From Faecalibacterium sp. (GTDB lineage Bacteria; Bacillota; Clostridia; Oscillospirales; Ruminococcaceae): 64,000 nucleotides of DNA. The DNA lies in NCBI GenBank assembly GCA_020025825.1, contig JAHHRL010000002.1, positions 163,304 through 227,303 on the forward strand. The letters run 5' to 3'. Of this stretch, positions 59,317 to 64,000 are shown piece after piece. Position numbers and translations under genes: made by a program. Below the pieces are notes generated by a model that worked only from the letters and a program-made list of their open reading frames with translations, was not told the origin of the DNA and searched no databases. Position 1 is the first letter of the stretch. Every line of letters starts with the position of its first letter.

Positions 59317-59415
59317 CTAAAGGATTCGGCCCCTACCCACGGGCGGTTTCTGCTGTGTAAAAAGATAAGCAGAACCAAAAATGCAAGTTATCAGTATTGC
59401 TCCAATTGTCAGCAT
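59317..59415 (-). CDS. Possible 32-residue membrane micro-protein overlapping the preceding gene
   Basis: ATG at 59415 overlaps the stop of the upstream gene. The product, starting MLTIGAILITCIFGSAYLF, would be one hydrophobic helix with a short basic tail ending VGRGRIL. There is no ribosome binding site, so it depends on coupling, and it may be chance. I give it for completeness. Confidence 0.25.
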   Translation of the reverse strand: MLTIGAILITCIFGSAYLFTQQKPPVGRGRIL

Positions 59416-59936
59416 GATAGCAGCTTTTTATGATACTTAATAAATCTTGTATCATGCATCATATACTCTTCGCTAATACCAAATGCCTCAATTCGTTCCT
59501 GTAATTCATCCCGTATAAAGGATTGATATTCATCACTCTGCTCAAAGAAATGAATTATACATTCGCCTGCTCGAAGGGCAAGCATAATCTGTACATAGAT
59601 ATCTTCTACTACTTCTTCACTGACAACAGCGACAGACGCAGGACATACCAATTCTTCTTCCCAACCGGTCATATCATTGAGGAATCCCGTTTCTTCCACT
59701 GTGTATATTGAGCACTTTTTCCCTGAATACACCTCTTTTAAGGCATCCGGGTAGCATTCGTATAAAACAGGTTTTCCATTTTCGGAATCAATCAGCAAAT
59801 CAAAATCATCTTTCTGTGCTCCAAATAGCATTGCCATAAGTCTGGATTTAATTGCATATACATATGCCTTTTTATGGGTAGAAACATGAGGATTTAATAT
59901 TTTCATTCCTGAAATGTGAGAAGCGTGATACAGCAT
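59409..59936 (-). CDS. Small protein with an ADP-ribosyltransferase-like N-terminus, function unknown
   Basis: 175 residues. The N-terminus LYHASHISGMKILNPHVSTHKKAYVYA has the Y-H-x-S, L-x-P and V-Y-A spacing seen in small ADP-ribosyltransferase-like or related NAD-binding folds. The rest is Glu-rich and helical with EESVVEDIY-type segments (EEVVEDIY). No toxin, antitoxin or secretion signal is visible. AAGGAG lies before the ATG at 59936; a longer frame begins at 59981 without a site. This is a motif impression, not a firm family call. Confidence 0.6.
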   Translation of the reverse strand: MLYHASHISGMKILNPHVSTHKKAYVYAIKSRLMAMLFGAQKDDFDLLIDSENGKPVLYECYPDALKEVYSGKKCSIYTVEETGFLNDMTGWEEELVCPASVAVVSEEVVEDIYVQIMLALRAGECIIHFFEQSDEYQSFIRDELQERIEAFGISEEYMMHDTRFIKYHKKLLSC

Positions 59937-60279
59937 ATTAACTCCTTTTTGGATGTATGTGATAGTGGCGAATTTGTGCATAAGATGTTGTTTGCATTAT
60001 ATCACACATGCGCAAAAAACGGCAAAGGTGAAATCATTCTCGCCATTATCGTTACGCCGACACAGCCAAAGTCTGCTAGCCTTGTCTAACAAGTGAAACA
60101 GAGATTTAATCCATACGCTGCGAGCCTTTTCATATAAATCACTCTCTTTTCAAAACGAAACCCATTCGTTTTTTGAATCTGGCGAACACTGCAATAGCGG
60201 CCCGATGATTTCTCTTTTTGCCTAAAAATAGCATTCTTATGTTTGTCAGACTAACGACTTCGTTCCGTTTCAGATTCTA
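59937..60279. other. Intergenic region without recognised genes
   Basis: 343 bases. It includes a weak AAAACGAA/TTCGTTTT hairpin at about 60152-60175 that could act as a terminator, and no gene or repeat I can support. Confidence 0.5.
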
Positions 60280-60474
60280 TCACCGGTTTTTCTTTTCTCT
60301 TTCTTTCATCAAAAGAAGCATGCCTAAGTAGATAAACAACAGAATAAATCCAATCACACGCATTAAGTCGCAGTAATGCTGCCCGTAGTAGTGCTTTACC
60401 GGAAAGCTTCCTACAAGAAAGACTGCTGCTGCAGCACCAATCACAACGCTTGAAATCTTCCATGCTTTTTTCAT
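60280..60474 (-). CDS. Small two-helix membrane protein
   Basis: 64 residues. Basic start MKKAWK, helix one about 7-24, helix two about 40-58, then the basic tail KEREKKNR. Family not recognised. AAAGGAG precedes the ATG. It follows the 167-residue membrane protein by 30 bases and is probably in the same transcript. Confidence 0.6.
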   Translation of the reverse strand: MKKAWKISSVVIGAAAAVFLVGSFPVKHYYGQHYCDLMRVIGFILLFIYLGMLLLMKEREKKNR

Positions 60475-60504
60475 ACCTACTTACTCCTTTGCTTTATATT
60501 GTAG

Positions 60505-61008
60505 TTACTCTGTTTTTTGATATTCCGGTGAGACCAGCTCGCCTTGCAGGCTTTCTGCTCCCATAACAAACCATCCACGATACGCATACCAGTCACGATA
60601 TGTACTGCTAAAACCGACTGTATCCGATGTTACACACTTCTGCCCATTCCATACAACTACTGATTCAGGTTTGTCGGCAAAAAGAATAAAGAAGATGCCA
60701 TAAAATGACATTATCACGATTCCGATTATAAGCACTACTGCAACAACTGTCGCAAGCAGCCGAGTGCGCCAAGACCCTTTTGCTTTTTGTATAAGCATAA
60801 CAGGTATTCCTGTCAAAAAAAGCAATCCACTTCCAATCGAAAGAGCCAGGAATAACATAACGACCCAATTTCGCCACTGCAAACCCATTATTGCAAGTAT
60901 CTTTTGCCCAAAGAATACAATTAAAAAACCAGCCAGACAGGTTATTGCTGTCGCTATAAAATACGCAGTAAAATTTCTTCCTGCATAATTCATCCATTTT
61001 TCTTTCAT
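60505..61008 (-). CDS. Four-helix membrane protein, function unknown
   Basis: 167 residues. Four hydrophobic stretches (about 15-38, 47-72, 81-107 with short breaks), then an extracytoplasmic C-terminal tail with conserved-looking aromatic residues (TYRDWYAYRGWFVMG). Family not recognised. GGCGGA upstream of the ATG. It is paired with the small membrane protein at 60280. Confidence 0.6.
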   Translation of the reverse strand: MKEKWMNYAGRNFTAYFIATAITCLAGFLIVFFGQKILAIMGLQWRNWVVMLFLALSIGSGLLFLTGIPVMLIQKAKGSWRTRLLATVVAVVLIIGIVIMSFYGIFFILFADKPESVVVWNGQKCVTSDTVGFSSTYRDWYAYRGWFVMGAESLQGELVSPEYQKTE

Positions 61009-61368
61009 TTGTCATTCCGCCTTTTCAAATATTCTTGATTTTTAGGGGAATCGCTTAAACTTCTGCTGGATTTATTTTGATATAAAATTATAGCACACAA
61101 AACCTATAATTGGTAGAGTTTCATTCTTTTTTCTTGCGTTGATTCGTCTATTCTCCCCTTAGCAAATTGCTCTAAAAAACACAGCTGTTAAGAAAAGCCG
61201 CCTGCACGCAGGCATCAATCGGCAGACCCAGAGAATTACTAAATCACTCAAGGCTGAAAATTCTATGGAGTGGTTCCGCTGAATAAAGCGCATCTGTGCG
61301 TGTGTTGCAAAACTATAAATGCAGAAATAAAAAATCATCAAGGAGGGTGCTGTTTTCCTTATCTTTTC
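61009..61368. other. Intergenic region without recognised genes
   Basis: 360 bases between the ABC transporter stop and the four-helix membrane protein start. Several short frames cross it on both strands, but none has a ribosome binding site or family similarity. I see no clear terminator for the ABC gene. Confidence 0.5.
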
Positions 61369-63075
61369 TCATTGTGATACCGTGTATAGCGAATAGAAAT
61401 AACCTTTTTTGCCCATCAAATCATCAAATTTTCCGGCTTCAACAAGGTTTCCGGCTTTCATGGCGATGACCTCATCATATTGCCGCAAAAGCTGGGCATC
61501 CAGAGAATGGGTAACCACAATTTCTGTGACACCGGTCAAATTTAGTAATGCCTGAGAAACCTGCATTGCGGTCTTTGGGTCAAGAGAAGAAGTAGCTTCG
61601 TCCACCAGCAGCACGCTGCTTTTTCTCAGCAGACTTCTGGCAATGGAAATTCGCTGCTTTTCACCGCCGGACAGGTTGCACCCGTTTTCACCACAGAGAA
61701 AACCGATACCCTTTTGCGCAATCAGCTGTGACAGCCCGGAAAGGCGCATAGCCTTATCAATTTCATCTCGAGGAAAATCTCGAAACATAGTTACATTTTC
61801 CAGAATTGTAGCGTTAAAGAGAAAGACGTTTTGGGAAATATGAGATGTAAGGGCATAAAGCGAGCGACTGCTGATACCTTGCAGCTCATGGCCATCGCAG
61901 AGAATTTTTCCGTCGTAAGTACTTCCGCCCATCAACAGTTGCAGCAATGTAGACTTACCACACCCAGAGGCGCCTACCAAGGCATATCGCTTCCCTGCCT
62001 CAAAGGTATGGGTAATCCCGTGAAGCACCGGCTTTTCCGGCTCATAAGCAAAGGAGAGATTCCGAAGTTCCAGTTTGGTTTGCAGCACCGGAGGAATGTC
62101 CTCGCCCTCATCCCGAACATTTTTCTCCAGATTGTCTGCGGCCTTTTGGATAAGAACCTTGGCGGCTTTCAGGTCTGCAAGGCACAACGGAAGCTGCTGC
62201 ATTGGTGCCATCACCTGGTTAAGCAGTTCTGCAAAGGCAATAACCATGCCGGCGGAAACGCCCCGGCCCGTGATGGCAAGGTAGGCACCGATAAGCAGGA
62301 TACTTACCCGAGCAGCAGCAATACCACCGTCGATGGTAAAATAGAACATCAAATTTGCCATTCGGCGCTTTTTATCCGCGTTGGCACTTTTAGTTACATC
62401 TTCAGAAAACAGATTTCCCATTTCTTTTTCTGCCTGAAAGGATTTGACCACAGGAAAACCCGTCAAAAAATCCTTAAACCGAGCTGTCAGCCCTTCATTG
62501 CAATCAGAAAGTTCCTTTTCGGCTTTGACCAGATTTCTGCTTGCGGGCAGCGAAAGCACAAAAAACAAAGAGGCTAAAGCGAGCGCTGCCAATGTCATAA
62601 CAGGAGAATACCAGACCATGAGGCAGACAGCGCAAATCAGTGTCAAAAGGCTGTTAGATGCATTGAACAAATCGCCAATACCTATCTGAATGGACTGGGT
62701 ATCATTGGTAATTGCTGAGAGATAAGTAGCGGTATTTTCCTGACGGAAGGCCGCTATACTTTTTTGTGAGATTCGAGAAAAGAGAAAGCGCTTGTACTGG
62801 GCCATTGCCTTAGGAATGCAGCGAGAGGTTGTAAACCGTTCCAGCTGTATAGCGCCAAGATATATCAGCAGCAACCCGACAGAAATCACAAGCAGCTGAT
62901 GAAACGGCAATGCGGCGGGGTTTCCGGTACAGGCATCTAAAAGCTGCTGAATGAGCCATGCAACTCCCACAGCGCCTGCCGACTCCGCTACTGTAGCAAT
63001 CATTCCCAGAATAAAATCTCTGGTATTGTTCTGAAAAAAAGAGCGATAATATGGAATTAAAGATGACCTTTTCAT
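61369..63075 (-). CDS. ABC transporter half-unit, fused permease and ATPase
   Basis: 568 residues. Permease domain with six membrane helices (about 20-320), then an ATPase domain with Walker A GASGCGKST, signature LSGGEKQRIS, Walker B VLLVDEATSSLD and a switch H (VTHSLD). It is an exporter type that works as a homodimer or with a second half. No partner half is next to it. Substrate unknown. Start at 63075 (MKRSSLIPYY) with GGGG nine bases upstream; ATG at 63084 and TTG at 63090 are alternatives. Confidence 0.87.
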   Translation of the reverse strand: MKRSSLIPYYRSFFQNNTRDFILGMIATVAESAGAVGVAWLIQQLLDACTGNPAALPFHQLLVISVGLLLIYLGAIQLERFTTSRCIPKAMAQYKRFLFSRISQKSIAAFRQENTATYLSAITNDTQSIQIGIGDLFNASNSLLTLICAVCLMVWYSPVMTLAALALASLFFVLSLPASRNLVKAEKELSDCNEGLTARFKDFLTGFPVVKSFQAEKEMGNLFSEDVTKSANADKKRRMANLMFYFTIDGGIAAARVSILLIGAYLAITGRGVSAGMVIAFAELLNQVMAPMQQLPLCLADLKAAKVLIQKAADNLEKNVRDEGEDIPPVLQTKLELRNLSFAYEPEKPVLHGITHTFEAGKRYALVGASGCGKSTLLQLLMGGSTYDGKILCDGHELQGISSRSLYALTSHISQNVFLFNATILENVTMFRDFPRDEIDKAMRLSGLSQLIAQKGIGFLCGENGCNLSGGEKQRISIARSLLRKSSVLLVDEATSSLDPKTAMQVSQALLNLTGVTEIVVTHSLDAQLLRQYDEVIAMKAGNLVEAGKFDDLMGKKGYFYSLYTVSQ

Positions 63076-63683
63076 AAAACACATCCCCAATATATATGGT
63101 TTCTATTTTGTTAACAGAATACAAGCACCTGCGCTTGTAAAAAACTGCTTCGTTTATTCAAGTCAGGCTGCACACAGTATCCCATACCTCAATGTATTTT
63201 CAGTCATGGAAAATGCTGCTCAGCCAAATCCGCAGGGCTTTCTTATGCATAAAGTTTACATATCTACGTCAGACAAAGTAAAAAAGCGCCTGTTTTCGAA
63301 GCCGAAAACAGGCGCAGTAATACATACAATATACCCTCCCTACAAGGACAGCAATCGTGTGCAACTACTAGCATCTCATTCGGCATAACAAAACAGCCTC
63401 GCAACAATCAAATTTGTCCGAAGCGGTTCATGTTTACTGCTGAAATACTAAGTTGTTCATTTCACACCTTTTCGCCAAGCGTCCTTCGTAGAAAGTAACT
63501 TCAGTCTAGCATATCTTATAGGAGAAATCAAGATATTTACTTACATAATAAGATAAGGGTTCGTTAAAGCAAAATTTGTTACAGTGTCCCCCAGTTTTCT
63601 GTCCTGAAAAACGGAACTGCCGCTCATAAACGATTGCCATTAAGGGCAACAGCTGTTAGATGAATGGGAATAGGGTCAACAAA
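63076..63683. other. Long region without recognised genes near the right edge
   Basis: 608 bases. It holds the ABC gene leader, the terminator at 63282-63316, and AT-rich sequence. A plus-strand frame at 63206-63388 runs through the terminator hairpin and is not believable. Confidence 0.55.
63282..63316 (-). terminator. Terminator of the partial gene at the right edge
   Basis: Stem GCGCCTGTTTTCG/CGAAAACAGGCGC with a four-base loop, followed on the minus strand by TTTTTTAC. It lies about 370 bases after the stop of the right-edge gene. Confidence 0.82.
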
Positions 63684-64000
63684 TTATCGTTCGTCACTGA
63701 ATTTGAAAGTTGCACCATTTTCAAAAGGTGTAATACCATCGTCCATATACAAAACATTTGAGTGTTTTGTGACAAGCCCGATGTAATCATTATCAATAAT
63801 TTTAAAGCGATACATTTCCTCAGCGTTATCCGACGTACATACCACTATGCCGTTCTCAATATTTGCACTACCTTGCATTGTGATTTCGCCGTGAACCTTG
63901 TAAACAAAAGAAATGCTGTCTTGTGCAAAGTCAAATGTTATCTGTGAGGAATCAAATTCCGATGAATATGTGCCTGCGGAAAGACCATAGATGACGGAAT
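63684..64000 (-). CDS. C-terminal part of an unrecognised protein, cut by the right window edge
   Basis: The minus-strand frame is open from the stop at 63684 to the right edge, 105 residues, with no start visible (an internal ATG at 63878 is not the start). It has beta-strand alternation and repeated small turns (GLSAGTYSSEFDSSQITF, SFVYKVHGEITMQGSA), the look of a lipocalin- or lipoprotein-like C-terminal domain. I do not recognise the family. Upstream sequence is needed for any function. Confidence 0.6.
   Translation of the reverse strand, partial: SVIYGLSAGTYSSEFDSSQITFDFAQDSISFVYKVHGEITMQGSANIENGIVVCTSDNAEEMYRFKIIDNDYIGLVTKHSNVLYMDDGITPFENGATFKFSDER

Noticed and set aside
61159..61341. 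60-codon minus-strand hydrophobic frame
   Set aside because: No ribosome binding site and no family pattern; it may be chance in AT-rich sequence.
63206..63388. 60-codon plus-strand frame
   Set aside because: It is read through a terminator hairpin and has no ribosome binding site.
1..64000. tRNA, rRNA, CRISPR arrays, insertion sequences and riboswitches
   Set aside because: I looked for T-loop sequences, spaced direct repeats, transposase motifs and known riboswitch cores and found none convincing by eye; a covariance-model scan would settle this.

Overview
The window looks like chromosomal core DNA from an anaerobic, low-to-medium GC member of the Firmicutes, class Clostridia, most likely Oscillospiraceae/Ruminococcaceae. 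Evidence: Spo0A, a BofA/DUF2508 pair, an N-terminal-anchored DacF-type carboxypeptidase, GlpP, SecG, PlsY, Der, CdaA/CdaR, MtaB, DUF4250, strong AGGAGG ribosome binding sites with frequent TTG/GTG starts, and short intrinsic terminators. I cannot fix the genus. I see no tRNA, rRNA, CRISPR array, insertion sequence or prophage.

Layout. (1) 1-13.8 kb, minus strand: one long gene run from a promoter at 13.77-13.80 kb: ispDF, cdaA, cdaR, a COG2509 flavoprotein, an XpaC-like protein, recJ, relA/spoT, dtd, a metallo-beta-lactamase-fold hydrolase, hemZ and a nucleoside kinase cut by the left edge. It combines isoprenoid synthesis, c-di-AMP synthesis, (p)ppGpp metabolism, DNA repair and translation quality control. 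(2) 14.1-26.2 kb: single genes: a cation/proton antiporter, spo0A, purC, a radical SAM/SPASM enzyme, an NSS transporter, an ABC-F ATPase, an M28 peptidase, a UPF0597 (cysteine desulfidase-like) protein and an amidohydrolase. (3) 26.5-31.2 kb: a compact operon with PilT- and PilC-like proteins, four small single-pass proteins without a recognisable prepilin cleavage site, and a transglutaminase-fold lipoprotein. (4) 31.4-44.6 kb: DUF4250, esterase, bofA-yaaL, rnr, secG, plsY-der-DUF512, rpmF-yceD, a small P-loop protein, pgi, dacF, mtaB. (5) 44.7-51.7 kb: Na/Pi cotransporter, an MBOAT/SGNH acyl-transfer pair, trxB-trxA, and a divergent Crp/Fnr regulator. (6) 51.9-58.1 kb: a secreted unknown, an ASCH protein, and a glycerol-3-phosphate region with glpP, a HAD-IIA phosphatase and a GlpA-like/FAD oxidoreductase/DUF1667 operon. 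(7) 58.3-64 kb: less conserved material: nucleoside phosphorylase, a possible ADP-ribosyltransferase-like protein, small membrane proteins, a lone ABC exporter, and a truncated gene at the right edge.

The most notable regulatory structure is around glpP. Strong intrinsic terminators lie between promoter and start codon both upstream of the GlpA-like operon (58.03-58.07 kb) and upstream of the HAD phosphatase (53.92-53.96 kb). GlpP is known in Bacillus as a glycerol-3-phosphate-responsive antiterminator, so the three units may form one circuit. Other notable points are an apparent AUA start codon in the HAD gene, a palindrome at about -41 of a trxA promoter lacking a -35 box next to the Crp/Fnr gene, helically phased repeats in the spo0A promoter, and a Spo0A receiver that has lost one of its two metal-binding acidic residues.
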